DNA of 64,000 nucleotides from Pycnococcus provasolii (lineage: Eukaryota > Chlorophyta > Pseudoscourfieldiophyceae > Pseudoscourfieldiales > Pycnococcaceae): assembly GCA_938743325.2 (NCBI GenBank), contig OW568881.1, forward strand, positions 372,001-436,000, given 5' to 3'. Under the pieces are notes generated by a model that saw nothing but the letters and a program-made list of their open reading frames with translations, ran no database searches and was not told the origin of the DNA. Shown here piece after piece: positions 51,701 to 61,452 of this stretch. How positions within the stretch are numbered: position 1 is the first letter of the stretch; every line of letters begins with the position of its first letter. Both the position numbers and the translations under genes were made by a program.

Positions 51701-54700
51701 ACAGTCCGATTCACAATTGCCTGTATTGCGATCGCCGATTGAAGGTGGCTTCGCCGTACGTCATGTGATTTCACCTGGCACTTCGAATGGCACTCGCACA
51801 TCATCCGCATACAGCACTTGTATCTTTGGAACGATCGGCCCAATCCTCGCAGTGCTCGAGAACGCTCTTGAGAGAAACTGCATTACTCCTGCCATGCCGC
51901 CGGATAAAATTGTCACTGCTTATGCTGGCCTAAATTTAGAGCAACCGTCAGCGCGATTGACTTCCGCTCTTGCGATCGCTCACATTGAAGCATTATCCAT
52001 GGAAGAAGTCATCGACCAGAACGCGAGCACGGCGCCTTCCATAAAAACTTCCATCGTTGCGACGGGTGATTCGATTGTGGAGACATCCTCGCTCAACTTT
52101 CTTCTGCTCGAGCCGCGCGATGTCACACGCTCTACGATGTCCTCGGATGGTGGTGATCAAGCCCGAATTCGCATTCTTGGCACTGAGCAGCATGCTCAGT
52201 ATCGCTGCCATTTTGGATCTGTTTCCGTAGTTGCTCAAGCATATGATAGCGGCGACTTCACGTGTATAACACCTGCAGTTGTACCAGGCTTGCGTGTTAT
52301 CGGGGTCTCTGATAATTTGCGTGTGACATCGTCTGTGACATATCACATCCAACAAATTCGATTCGCTCCGGCATCCATTCTGACGGCTATAAGAACAAAC
52401 ATCACAAGCTCACGTGTACCAATCAGCAACCTGATGGTCAAATACGAGCACAGTGCCGCTGGGTTCGCTCATGCGATTCTTACACTCGGCGGGCATCCTG
52501 CGACGTCAAACTTCATAAGTCACCGTTTGGAACCTCCATTAGTTCGTGCAATGGTGCCTTTTTGGCTGCCATCGTATGATGGCCATGTATACCCGTCCAT
52601 CCGCACAATCGTTGGACGCGAATTGCATGTCGATGGAATATTAGAAATTGGTTCTGAACGCTTTGCAATAGATCTCGTGTCCAGCACTCTTGGGCGTAGT
52701 GACGTTGCTCTCGGGCTACTTCATGGTCTGCCACTGACGGCTCGATTCGTGCCAGCTGATGATTTGTCTGTCTCTGGGCACGAGGAATCCGTGATGCTCA
52801 CTGATGGTATTTTGTGGACAGACGCAAGTTCGCCCACCAGCACGCTCGTGCACGCTGATGGAGGGACAACCATACATGCACCACTCTTGGGAAGTATCCC
52901 TCATTCGGATAGTTCGTGCTATTTCGGTACTATCGCGCCCATTCAAGGGATAGTCATGAGCACGGAGATAGCATGTGTATCCCCAGCACTTGCACGCACA
53001 ATGAAATACGGTGCAAGTGTGAGCAACGTACAGGATGCACGGCGCTTCGGCAAGAGTGCCAGTGTGGTGGTACAACGCGGGGTTGACAATAAGCACACCC
53101 ACACGGAGCTTCCACAATACGTTACATCCAATTCTCGCTCTGGTGTTTTGGTATCAGGCATAACCATACCAAGCAATATCGCTCAGTCTCCCATGTGTCA
53201 CATTGGCGCTTGCACGGTTGCTGCGGAAGGCCTGTTTACTGACGAAAGAGGTTTCACAAGATATGCATGTGCCACCGCACACTGCGGCGAGCTCAGCGCC
53301 GGCTTTCTCTCGCTGTCAATCACGCCCACGCTCGCGCACGACTCCGTGACTGTTGGCCACGCGTTAATTGGCGTGCTATCGGGCGCACTGGTGACGCACA
53401 CGTATCCCCCCGAGCTTGGGTACGACGGAACAGATGGCGCAGCCTACATTGTGGGCAACAATCTCTTTCTCGAACCTTCTCAACGTTTTACGTATGGCGG
53501 TCTTGCTGCTACGTGTGTCCGCGCGTCGAGCTCGCTCGTGGTATGCGAGGTGCCAGTCGCACCAGCGGCATTCTCCGGCCGTTCGACGATTCCTCTAGTT
53601 GCCGGCGAGCCTGCTGGGATGCCCGCAATTGCGCTTCCTCCCCGCGTTCCCATGCGTGACTTTGAGCGCGAGGCGACATGGGCCAAAACTTCCCACGAGA
53701 TACGCTTGGATTCTGGCGGCGACCTTCTTAAGCTCACAGCGACGCGCTCATCCGGCCAGTGGAATTGCGCCGTTGACACGATCGCACCACTATCCCTCGT
53801 TGCGGCTGACGCTGTTGGCACCTTCGTTTGCATATCGGTCGCACGTCCGCCAGGCCTGTCTCGTGCCATGCTTGCTGCGTCGAGAAAATTTAGCGCCGTG
53901 AGGTGGTCGGCCGGCCCACTCATGCGCCTTTCATACCGGTTCGGCGATGGTAACTTCGATGACGTGTCTGAAGAGCATGTGACGCACGGCTCGTCCACGG
54001 ACGTCGTCGCGGTATCGAGGAGCAAAGCGCCGCCGCCGCCGTCGCCGCCGCCGCCGCCGCCAAATGCGACAATTGAGATTCGCGGCGCACGAGTATTCCC
54101 GTACGCATCACCAATCGGCGGAGGCATCGTCGCGAATCTTCACGTGGCTGACGACCACCTGGTTCGCAGCGACATCGATGACGACACCTTGAGTGTTACG
54201 GTGGAATTTGCAAACGATGGTTCGGAACGGCGCCGGATGCGAGTCTCGGAAGGGTGCGTGAGACTCTCCTCCACGCTACTTCGATGTGAGGTGCCAAGCG
54301 TAGGTTCGGGGTTTGACGTGCCGAACGACGGTGTCGCAGATGTGCGCACGATGAAGGTGCCATTCGCCTTTTTTGGGGATCAGTCGTCCGCGGACAATCC
54401 CTTGCCGTCAGTGGTTACGCCAGAGCGTGGTCCAAGCTCGGGAGGTACACCCGTGGCTGTGACAACTCCCGCTCTTGCCGCGGCTGGGAATTCCGATTTA
54501 CCGCTACTGTGTCGCTTCGACAACATCTTCATCGCCGCCAGGCCTTGCACGTCAGGAGGTGGAGGCGACGGATGCATCAGCTGCCTATCTCCAGCGCACG
54601 CGCCAAGCAGCGAGGGCGTGCATCCGTTGAAGAGGGCATCGGCGCGCTCGTCGGGCGCACAGCTTGCCGTGGGTTCGATTGGCGGCGCCTTTGGTGTGAA

Positions 54701-54779
54701 CGGGGTTCCTGGATTCGTCGGGCACTTCGTCTACCTCAAGGACGCGAAAGGTCGATCTAGAAGACAGCACCGAACTTGA
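48744..54779 (+). CDS. Giant secreted IPT/TIG-like repeat protein
   Basis: 2,011 residues, single exon. Start region RWWCVWWWWFVCTLSRHTA is a signal-like hydrophobic stretch. The remainder consists of diverged repeats with the IPT/TIG pattern: proline, PxxGxxxGGTxVxV, and later CxFG(S/T)(V/I)GP and a CxSP-type ending. Examples are KPARGGTAGGTTVTVYGARL, EPREAPSSGGTRMLL, HFGTLGPIAG, CHFGSVSVVA, CYFGTIAPIQG and ERGPSSGGTPVAVTTP; about a dozen units can be guessed. A PPPPSPPPPPP linker lies near residue 1,760. No transmembrane helix is evident at the end (SRRQHRT). IPT domains are Ig-like and occur in adhesion and receptor proteins. Likely a wall, scale or extracellular matrix protein; the specific partner is unknown. 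Confidence 0.75.
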   Translation: MRTFTGTHARRWWCVWWWWFVCTLSRHTASSSSSSKDYVPPPEGNPRTPQVVALKPARGGTAGGTTVTVYGARLNVLRASAPGAGRAVYCVFGASHAIKAGETEHPDVVLCATPAADDAGVLGGGFASVRLAAASRASDGAAVTDGAGEGTIFSFVAAEGGPGRGGGAGAGTARRAVSRAGGTLLELSGGHGAGMRRDGGWSCEWRSSSSPKTRPTNHLRTPLHVESTALARCEAPAAPRRAASWQVSIAESLDSSAGARAASDVRILEVSPIPNTGVQPIVQGVRVLRAGIYANGDDVNSDEWCAFGTIARKTAYMGGGTACLYTLGEQPLPSRTDEWGNVLPLPRIARISRGGGGILFLWQHATSIRVPMSAQPMSAQASSLQESTSTSPSYASASTCASFHILDARHAGQQSEAPFACYMRSITGDAATATKVSLLGTLPNSVRVLQIECICSTLGAVPGYTAVSLLRGQGGAQIATSWMVQGSTAGPASLQRYVVQPGVVAPTVLASTVAFAASITAIAIDSALACNSLEGSWLDRPAQGAFVSSTVASCEIVARVSQHARACSTCSLVVTQAHGPSTEASTFKAPMEGGTIIGPLPIHSAPNFPSIGCRFGSVGPVTTTPLENGEVGCRSVARPSLDADVLGVQIGTFSTIGRITYDPMHSVATGGEQPPLPSGGVKIFVRALDGRTSIPEAHICTVRSSQMAAFVSLSALKCEADFAFGVGSMEISERHELVLQNPKTRFLENAALHSQPLHATRNIALMVEPREAPSSGGTRMLLSLWTREIEDGMRTTQRLEGHFGTLGPIAGMRHRHDAASFVMPACASATISAGMAVDGTHVNFCGSDETALCAVHVLETLLIHAIEDVRYNDVRAGLQIAGDASGRLDGTLIPTLHLYIPLDIPSSPAFPNNGYFVGLNLNLRPVIDASTGLSFFVDTSTTRMFDLQATQESELPADDQTLLALDDTPFAYALTGAKWTTSSMNTQSDSQLPVLRSPIEGGFAVRHVISPGTSNGTRTSSAYSTCIFGTIGPILAVLENALERNCITPAMPPDKIVTAYAGLNLEQPSARLTSALAIAHIEALSMEEVIDQNASTAPSIKTSIVATGDSIVETSSLNFLLLEPRDVTRSTMSSDGGDQARIRILGTEQHAQYRCHFGSVSVVAQAYDSGDFTCITPAVVPGLRVIGVSDNLRVTSSVTYHIQQIRFAPASILTAIRTNITSSRVPISNLMVKYEHSAAGFAHAILTLGGHPATSNFISHRLEPPLVRAMVPFWLPSYDGHVYPSIRTIVGRELHVDGILEIGSERFAIDLVSSTLGRSDVALGLLHGLPLTARFVPADDLSVSGHEESVMLTDGILWTDASSPTSTLVHADGGTTIHAPLLGSIPHSDSSCYFGTIAPIQGIVMSTEIACVSPALARTMKYGASVSNVQDARRFGKSASVVVQRGVDNKHTHTELPQYVTSNSRSGVLVSGITIPSNIAQSPMCHIGACTVAAEGLFTDERGFTRYACATAHCGELSAGFLSLSITPTLAHDSVTVGHALIGVLSGALVTHTYPPELGYDGTDGAAYIVGNNLFLEPSQRFTYGGLAATCVRASSSLVVCEVPVAPAAFSGRSTIPLVAGEPAGMPAIALPPRVPMRDFEREATWAKTSHEIRLDSGGDLLKLTATRSSGQWNCAVDTIAPLSLVAADAVGTFVCISVARPPGLSRAMLAASRKFSAVRWSAGPLMRLSYRFGDGNFDDVSEEHVTHGSSTDVVAVSRSKAPPPPSPPPPPPNATIEIRGARVFPYASPIGGGIVANLHVADDHLVRSDIDDDTLSVTVEFANDGSERRRMRVSEGCVRLSSTLLRCEVPSVGSGFDVPNDGVADVRTMKVPFAFFGDQSSADNPLPSVVTPERGPSSGGTPVAVTTPALAAAGNSDLPLLCRFDNIFIAARPCTSGGGGDGCISCLSPAHAPSSEGVHPLKRASARSSGAQLAVGSIGGAFGVNGVPGFVGHFVYLKDAKGRSRRQHRT

Positions 54780-55133
54780 GGTCGTGTACAGTAAATGTAA
54801 AGTGACAGTACTCACATGTGTAGATAGACTATTCATTCCATGCCACTTATCTTTGCTTGTCATAATGGGGGTTTGAGGTGGAGCTGGAACCACCAGGTGG
54901 AACAACCCCGAAATTGAATTGCTCGCCCTCTCCTTAGCCTCTCCTTTGCCTCTCCTTCTGCCCGGGCCGGGAGATCGTTTTCTTTGGTGGGAAACGTCCC
55001 GTTCGTCGGAGGAGCTGAACGAGCCACAGGGAGTGCAGAGAAAAATCTCTCCCTCGCGACCACACGTCTAGAACGCCCCCCAGCCCGGGGATCACCACCA
55101 CAACTCTTCCACTACTCCCTCTTGTGCGACGCG

Positions 55134-57770
55134 ATGCTCACGCGCACAGCACGTGCTACTGCAGGCAAACGCGCACACGGCGCACAGCGACGCGCACGAC
55201 GACGACACGCAGCGCCTCTTAGGGCTGTGGAGGAGAAAACTTCAGACAGCCCGCTCAGACTCGATGCACCGGGAATCGGCTCGCCGCTCAATGTAGGCGT
55301 CGACGCTATCGTCGAGCTGAGCTCGGCAGTGCGCCAGAAGGGCGTGGAAGCGCCAGACGAAGACGGAAGCAAGGTGGCGATTAAAAGCGAGCGAAAGACG
55401 GTGTTTGACGAGGACGGGTTACCCATGAGCTACGATCGCGAGTCGATTCAAAAATACTGGAACCAGCGTCCGGGCGAGCTCCAGTCGCGTTGGACGACGT
55501 TCCTGCGTTCGAGCGTGCCCTTCCTCACGCGCGTCGCAGGCATGCTGGTAACTGGAGGTGGCGATGAGCTCAAGCGCAACTCGGGAAGCCTCGCGAAGCA
55601 GGCACGCGAGAGCATGGAGGAGCTTGGTCCGACGTACATCAAGGTTGGGCAGATGCTGAGCGTTCGTCCGGACGTCTTGCCAGCTGAGGCCATGGACGAG
55701 CTTGCGAAGCTGCAAGATGGCGTGCCGCAGTTCGACTCCTCCGTCGCATTTGCCACTATCGAGAGCGAGCTCGGGGCACCTGTGAATGAAATATTCGAGG
55801 AGATCTCTCCCGAGCCCATCGCCGCAGCTTCGCTTGCGCAGGTGTACAAGGCGCGCGTTCGCCCGTCGGTCCTCGGCAGAGGCGACGACGAGGAGCCCGT
55901 GACCGTTGCCGTGAAGGTGCAGCGTCCGTCGGTGAAGGCACTCGCCTCGAAGGATCTCTACGTCCTTCGTCGAGCTTCGGAGATCTACCAGGGTCTCATG
56001 GACCGATACATTGCTCCCAACCAGCGCACAGACTACGTCGCCTTGTTCAACGAGTGGGCGGTGGGTTTCTACACCGAGCTCGACTTTCTTAACGAGATGG
56101 ACAATCAGCTGCGCATGCGAGGCCTTTTTGAGGAGCGCGGTATGCTTGGCGGTGAGAATGGCGTTTACATTCCGAAGGTGTACGAGAGTCTGTGCTCGTC
56201 GCGAGTGCTTGTGACAGAGTTTGTGGACGGCAAGAAGTTGTCGCAGTGCGAACCTGCGGAGATCAAGGTGTTGACGAAGGTGGGACAAGAAGTATTCCTC
56301 ACGCAGCTTCTCGACTTTGCGTTCGTTCACGGCGATCCACATCCTGGCAACCTGCTCGCGCTGGATCCAATCCAGAGTGACGGCCGCCCCGCGCCAGCGC
56401 GGCTTGCTCTCCTTGACTTTGGGCTCATGACGGAGCTAACGGAGGAGGACACGGACACAATCGTCAACGCGATTGTTCACACGGCGAATCGCTCGTACGG
56501 GCAGCTTGTTGACGACTTCATCAGGCTGAAGATTTTGCCTCCGGATACGGATCGCGCCGTGGTGCAGCCGCTGATGGACAAGGCGATCACCCCATACGTG
56601 CGCGGCGGTGGCGCTCAGAACTACAAAGACGAGATTGAGAAGATCTACGGCACAGGCACTTCAGGTTTTCAGGCGCTCACGTCAGACGTCGTCACGGTGA
56701 TGGGAGACGTGCCGTTTAGCATCCCGCCGTACTTCGCGCTGCTGGCGCGCGCGGTCGTCACGCTTGAGGGAACCGCTCTGCAGGGCGATCCCAATTACCA
56801 GCTTGTGATGGAGGCTTATCCGTTCGTCGCCCGTCGCCTTTTGTCCGGCGATCGCCCGGCGCTGCAGACGGCCCTCGAGGACATCTTATATGCGAGAGGA
56901 TCCGGCGGCGACGATCAGCTGAGACTTAGCCGCCTCTCCACGCTTCTCATCTCAGCGCTCTCACCGGAAGAGCTCGCCACGGCGGACAGCGGTGCTTTCA
57001 TCGACCTCGACGCTGCTGGCGACGCGCAGAATCTCGCCCTGCGCGACGTGGTCCGCCTCTTCCTGAGCCCCTCGGGACGCAACCTTCGATCCGTGCTGGT
57101 GCCAGAGGTGGCCACGGCGGCGGATGTTCTGCTGCGCCGAGGAATTCGAAGATTGGCGCAGGTGGCGCAGACCACCGCCACGATCCCGCGCCCGCCCGTG
57201 CCATTCCTGCCTTGGCCTGCGCCGGGAGCGATCAGCGACGCGCTCGGTAGCGTACCACTCCCCGTTCCCATTCCCCTTGCAAATGGACAGCTTACGTACG
57301 CCATGCGGAGTGCAGGTGACGTCGTCGACGTGCTTGCACCCGAACTAAGCAACGAGGAGCTTGCGTATGCGTCCACCCTCAGCGAAGCGAGCGGCGGCAA
57401 GTTTCTTGACGGCGATGACCTGCCACCCCCTTCAGCGGTGCTTCGTGTGTTCCACACCGCGCTCACAACTGGCGTGGTGGAACTTCCGAATGGTGCACCC
57501 GCGTCTTCAGGGGACATCTTGACGGCGCTTTCCGCTGCGGAAAGGGCGGCAAGTGCAGCTGAGACGACTGCGATTTCCACGCTTGGGCGGGAGAATGTAC
57601 CATGGACACCCTTTGAGGCGGATGCCGAGGAGGACATCGTGGGCGCGATTGGTGCACTGAGTGAGGAAGAGAGTGCAGAATTTCGCACGTTCGTGTTGGA
57701 GGTGATCAGCATCGTGTGGGAAAAGTCGGCGAAGCGTGCGGAGGAAGCAAGGCTTGCGACAACAACATGA
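55134..57770 (+). CDS. Plastid ABC1/UbiB-type atypical kinase (ABC1K3-like)
   Basis: 878 residues from the ATG at 55134, with an Arg/Ala-rich leader (MLTRTARATAGKRAHGAQRR) suited to plastid import. Plastid ABC1K proteins sit in plastoglobules and affect prenyl-lipid metabolism. All family landmarks are present: the K-x-G-Q block GPTYIKVGQMLSVRPDVLP (about 165-183), the Ala-rich loop AAASLAQVYKARV, VAVKVQRPSVK with the ATP-site lysine, the catalytic FVHGDPHPGNLLAL (about 397), LLDFGLMTEL (about 427) and the post-kinase YFALLARAVVTLEGTALQGDPNY. The latter, with PFVARRLLS, resembles ABC1K3 more than ABC1K1. A C-terminal extension of about 300 residues with Pro- and Ala-rich segments is long for the family. 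The upstream GTG frame start was rejected. Confidence 0.9.
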   Translation: MLTRTARATAGKRAHGAQRRARRRHAAPLRAVEEKTSDSPLRLDAPGIGSPLNVGVDAIVELSSAVRQKGVEAPDEDGSKVAIKSERKTVFDEDGLPMSYDRESIQKYWNQRPGELQSRWTTFLRSSVPFLTRVAGMLVTGGGDELKRNSGSLAKQARESMEELGPTYIKVGQMLSVRPDVLPAEAMDELAKLQDGVPQFDSSVAFATIESELGAPVNEIFEEISPEPIAAASLAQVYKARVRPSVLGRGDDEEPVTVAVKVQRPSVKALASKDLYVLRRASEIYQGLMDRYIAPNQRTDYVALFNEWAVGFYTELDFLNEMDNQLRMRGLFEERGMLGGENGVYIPKVYESLCSSRVLVTEFVDGKKLSQCEPAEIKVLTKVGQEVFLTQLLDFAFVHGDPHPGNLLALDPIQSDGRPAPARLALLDFGLMTELTEEDTDTIVNAIVHTANRSYGQLVDDFIRLKILPPDTDRAVVQPLMDKAITPYVRGGGAQNYKDEIEKIYGTGTSGFQALTSDVVTVMGDVPFSIPPYFALLARAVVTLEGTALQGDPNYQLVMEAYPFVARRLLSGDRPALQTALEDILYARGSGGDDQLRLSRLSTLLISALSPEELATADSGAFIDLDAAGDAQNLALRDVVRLFLSPSGRNLRSVLVPEVATAADVLLRRGIRRLAQVAQTTATIPRPPVPFLPWPAPGAISDALGSVPLPVPIPLANGQLTYAMRSAGDVVDVLAPELSNEELAYASTLSEASGGKFLDGDDLPPPSAVLRVFHTALTTGVVELPNGAPASSGDILTALSAAERAASAAETTAISTLGRENVPWTPFEADAEEDIVGAIGALSEEESAEFRTFVLEVISIVWEKSAKRAEEARLATTT

Positions 57771-57984
57771 GGCGGAGCGACAACTACAGAAGTATTCCTT
57801 CCACCTTTTCTTCTTCTTTTTTCCTCGAATAAGAAATCTAAGTCCTTCTTTTTTTTGAATTTTTTTGAAAGAAAAATGCTTTTGTTCTATTTCTATTTCC
57901 GTTCAATCTTCAAAAAATCAAGCTCCCTCATCTACGGCAAAGCACCGGCGTCCAATGACAAACAATAGACTTAGGGTATTGTTT

Positions 57985-58923
57985 TCATATGACGGCCATG
58001 CGCATGCGCGGCGCATGTCGAATCCTGGCACCCACCCTCAAGCTTGCCGCACTTCTTGCCGCTGCCGTTGCACGTGGTGCGACGCGTGTGTGCGGGCGAA
58101 TGGGTGCAGCCTTGGGCGGTATCATCACGCGAGGTCTGTACGCGAGTGTCGTGTGGAACGTCTTCGTCGACGACGTCGAAGTCGAGGGCAAGGCGGCAGG
58201 TGCTGTGCCAGCACTTCCGCTCGCAGCGCCACCTTCCGCCGCTCGTTTCTTCTCACCAGCGGAAATATGCGCGTATAGCACAAGCTGCCCAATTCCAAAA
58301 AGGATGCCAATCACGTTGGGAATGAAGATAGGCGCGTCGAAGATGTACATGCCAAAGGTGAACCAGAGAGAGCTTCCGATGAACGTCATGAGCAACGGCG
58401 CGAACGGCATCTTCGCCACGCTCCTCTCTTTGAGCACCGTGCCCAGCGCCGCGAGCGGGCTGTAGTACATGACAACGTTCACAACCATAGCCACGTTACC
58501 GAACGGCTGTGCGCTGCCCGACACGGCGGAAAGGTACGCCGCGAGCGCCACCGTGGCAGCTCCTCCGAGAAAGGCTGTCAAGCACGACTTGCGGTCGGCA
58601 TCGTCCTTGGCATATCGCCAGTACACGGAAAGGAAGCTTGCGTGCAGCGTCATGCCAATGATGTTGATGACGAGAGGCTGCAGCAGTCGCGGGAGGTCAG
58701 CGGTTGCGTACAGCACCCACAGGAGGCAGTTGTAGAAGGAGGCGAAGTACGGGAAGCCGGTGGCGAGGTTTTCGGTGGACTTGGCTTTGAACGCTCCTTT
58801 GCCGCCCCAGATATCCTTCACAGGCGCGAGGAATAGGCCCAGCACTGCGATGACGGCAGCCCACCCTATGGCGTCCTTGACAGCGGGAACGACGGTCCAC
58901 GTGAGGCCGGCGAACGTGGGCAT
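57985..58923 (-). CDS. SWEET-family sugar transporter
   Basis: 312 residues from the ATG at 58923. SWEETs are uniporters for mono- or disaccharides. Two MtN3/saliva repeats with a linker helix give seven helices. First repeat: AVIAVLGLFLAPVKDIW, STENLATGFPYFASFYNCLLWVLYA. Second: AMVVNVVMYYSPLAALGTVLKERS, MPFAPLLMTFIGSSLWFTFGMY and IFIPNVIGILFGIGQLVLYA. Conserved Pro in each first helix (LAPVK, YSPLA) and Asn in each third-helix region (YNCLLW, FIPNVIG) are in place. The tail after residue 225 is odd: Ala/Ser/Thr-rich, then strongly basic with many Arg (RPRVMIPPKAAPIRPHTR) to the end; plant SWEET tails are usually acidic or Ser-rich. Divergent from FBA with 409 bases between. Confidence 0.92.
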   Translation of the reverse strand: MPTFAGLTWTVVPAVKDAIGWAAVIAVLGLFLAPVKDIWGGKGAFKAKSTENLATGFPYFASFYNCLLWVLYATADLPRLLQPLVINIIGMTLHASFLSVYWRYAKDDADRKSCLTAFLGGAATVALAAYLSAVSGSAQPFGNVAMVVNVVMYYSPLAALGTVLKERSVAKMPFAPLLMTFIGSSLWFTFGMYIFDAPIFIPNVIGILFGIGQLVLYAHISAGEKKRAAEGGAASGSAGTAPAALPSTSTSSTKTFHTTLAYRPRVMIPPKAAPIRPHTRVAPRATAAARSAASLRVGARIRHAPRMRMAVI

Positions 58924-59241
58924 GCTGCTGGTCGTGTTGGCTTGTGTCTAATGTGGGTAATGGACGGGTCGAGGTGGCAGATATTTTGTTGTTTGTTGGC
59001 GAGGGGGAAATTATCTGCTCGCGGCTCCGAGGACCAAACCCTACCCTACTGGAACCCCTTTAATCTTTATCCGTGCTTCGCTGGAACCCCGAAATGCGAC
59101 CCCCCTGCTCTGAACCTCCTCCTCCCTCTGGGGATACCCCTTTCTTCCTGAGTGGCCGGAATTGCACCCCGTGCCCGGTCCCGTGCCCGTCGTTGATTGA
59201 TTTGATCCTCTTGTTTTCTTATCCGCATGTTCTGGGCGGCC

Positions 59242-59286
59242 CCTTCCTTCCCCTCCCTTCTCGTCCCCTCTCGTTCCCCAGCCTCC
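59242..59286 (+). promoter_or_regulatory. Pyrimidine tract upstream of FBA
   Basis: C/T tract with few interruptions 47-91 nt before the FBA ATG, sense orientation. The rest of the 409-base divergent region shows no further recognised element. Confidence 0.4.
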
Positions 59287-59332
59287 CACCGATCGTGCAC
59301 AACGCCTCCCATCCTACTCCTACCTGACAACA

Positions 59333-60658
59333 ATGCCGTCCATGATGATGAAGTCCACTCGTGTCACGCCCGCCATGCGCCGCACTAACGTCGCGCGCCG
59401 CAACGTCGCGGTGAAGGCCAACGTCGCCGATTTCGCCGATGAGCTCCTCAAGACGGGTGCGTTTTTTTTGAAAAAATAACGAAGAGCGTTCGATCTCACG
59501 TTTCGATCATGTTGTTTTTTTCCGATCGTTCGTGAACGAAACCTTTTCTTTCGTTTCGATCATATCTATTTTGAAAAGACAAATTCACTCACAATAAACC
59601 TGACCACTTTTCTCCCAAAATAAAAACAAATCACAACAGCGAACCACATCACGTCGCCTGGAAAGGGAATTCTCGCGATGGACGAGTCCAACGCCACGTG
59701 CGGCAAGCGCCTCGAGAGCGTCGGTGTCGAGAACACGGAGGAGAACCGCCGCCGTTACCGCGAGCTGCTCGTCTCCACGCCGAACCTCGGCGAGCACATC
59801 GGCGGAGCCATCCTCTTCGAGGAGACGCTCTACCAGAGCACGAAGGACGGCAAGCCGTTCGTTGATGTGCTCAACGGAGCTGGCGTGCTCCCGGGCATCA
59901 AGGTGGACAAGGGCCTTCGCCCGATGTGCAACAGCAACGGCGAGAGCTGGTGCATGGGCCTTGACGGCCTCGCGGAGCGCTGCGACGAGTACTACAAGCA
60001 GGGTGCTCGCTTCGCCAAGTGGCGCTCGGTGATCTCGATCCCCGACGGACCTTCGCGCAAGGCGATGGTGGACTGCGCGTACGGCCTCGCCCGCTACGCG
60101 GCCATCTGCCAGAACTCCGGCCTCGTGCCGATCGTCGAGCCGGAGATCCTTCTCGACGGCGAGCACGACATCGACCGCACCTTCGAGGTTGCGTCGCAGA
60201 CGTGGGCGGAGACGTTCAAGTTCCTCGAGGACCAGGACGTGCTCCTTGACCGCATCCTGCTCAAGCCGTCGATGGTTGGCCCTGGCGCCGACTGCCCGAA
60301 GCGCAACACCGCGGATGAGGTTGCGGCCGCCACGCTGCGCATGCTCAATTCGCGCGTGCCGCCGGCCGTGCCTGGAATCATGTTCCTGTCGGGCGGACTC
60401 TCGGAGCTCGACTCGACGCTCTACCTCAACGCGATGAACCAGTCGCCCAACCCGTGGCACGTGTCGTTCTCGTACGCGCGCGCGCTGCAGAACACGGTGC
60501 TCAAGACGTGGTCCGGCGACGACGCCAAGGTGGCTGAGGCGCAGGAGATCCTCTTCAACCGCACCAAGGACAACGGCATGGCCCAGCTCGGCAAGTTCGA
60601 CGCGGAGAACACCTCGGTGAACTCCGACGGCATGTTCGTGCGCAACTACCAGTACTAA
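59333..60658 (+). CDS. FBA: Class I fructose-bisphosphate aldolase, plastid type
   Basis: 380 residues in two exons, 59333-59456 and 59640-60658; the 183-nt intron (GTGCGT to CAACAG, phase 1) splits the codon for Ala in KTANHITSPGKGILAMDES. The aldolase interconverts fructose-1,6-bisphosphate with DHAP and GAP (also sedoheptulose bisphosphate in the Calvin cycle). The leader (MPSMMMKSTRVTPAMRRTNV, Arg-rich) fits plastid targeting. Motifs: GILAMDESNATCGKRL, GAILFEETLYQS, GIKVDKG, KWRSVISIP, LVPIVEPEILLDGEHDIDRT, the Schiff-base lysine in RILLKPSMV and PPAVPGIMFLSGG, with the C-terminal tyrosine in NYQY. Strong third-position G/C bias, typical of a highly expressed gene. Confidence 0.96.
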
Positions 60659-60856
60659 ATGGATGTTCTTGGAGTGTTCGCGTTTGAATGACCTGGGGTA
60701 AATTCGAGAAGTAAACAAATTGCATCACAAACAGAGATACGGATCGATAGAGAAAGGGAGAGGGATTCAGATGATTGGGGTTTTCACTTTTCCCCCAGCT
60801 GGCCAGCTCCAGGTTTCCTTCCATCCCCGAAATTCCGAGTCCGTGGTCTCCGCCCT

Positions 60857-60897
60857 AACTCTCCGCCCTTCTCTCGTCCCTTCTTCTCCGTCCCTCC
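60857..60897 (+). promoter_or_regulatory. Pyrimidine tract upstream of V-ATPase G gene
   Basis: C/T-rich tract 25-65 nt before the ATG at 60922, followed by a GAGAGAGAG run. Confidence 0.4.
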
Positions 60898-60921
60898 GGG
60901 CGAGAGAGAGTCAGTCCTGCG

Positions 60922-61326
60922 ATGGCGGACAGCACGATATCGCTGCTGCTCGACGCGGAGAAGGAGGCGCAGCGAGTCGTCGAAACGGCGAGGAGAGGTA
61001 TGTCGCTCAACGCACCCAACAAACACAAACACATAAATGAACTGACAAAAAAAAAATGAAAACACAAAATAACAGAAAAGGCACAGAGACTGAAGCAGGC
61101 GAAAGAGGATGCGGCAGCGGAGGTTGCAGCATTCCGTAAGACGCGTGAAGAGGAGATGACCATGCGACTAGCTCAGTCGGTGGATAGTAGTGGGAACTTG
61201 GCGAGTGCACTCAGCGAACGCACAGACGAGGAGGTGGAGAAGCTCAAGGCGTTAGCAAGCCAGAACGAAAGAAAGACTGTCGACATGCTGTTGTCCCTGG
61301 TTGTTGCCGCAGACTCGAGTGCATGA
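60922..61326 (+). CDS. VMA10: V-type H+-ATPase subunit G
   Basis: 108 residues in two exons, 60922-60997 and 61076-61326; the 78-nt intron has GTATGT and TAACAG and is phase 1. Subunit G pairs with E in the peripheral stalk of the vacuolar proton pump. The product starts MADSTISLLLDAEKEAQRVV, continues ETARREKAQRLKQAKEDAAA and EVAAFRKTREEEM, and ends in a coiled-coil half. The family pattern is L-L-x-A-E-x-x-A-x-x-[IV] followed by A-R-x-x-[KR]-x-x-[KR]-L-[KR]-x-A-[KR]-x-E-A, and it is all present. Length (about 110) matches. The splice is decided by restoring this motif; the unspliced frame ends quickly. Confidence 0.92.
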
Positions 61327-61452
61327 CAGAACCTAAGGCTCGCTCACTCAGTAACCGAACGTACTTTACTTTGTCCAACAATCGTCCACTCACCATTCAG
61401 CCCATTAAACGGCGCCGTGATTAGAAAATTCACAAACTTTACAATGTTGATG

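Noticed and set aside
55419-56342. 307-codon minus-strand frame opposite the ABC1K gene
   Set aside because: Shadow frame; all ABC1K motifs lie on the plus strand.
59585-60718. 377-codon minus-strand frame opposite aldolase
   Set aside because: Shadow of the strongly biased aldolase gene.
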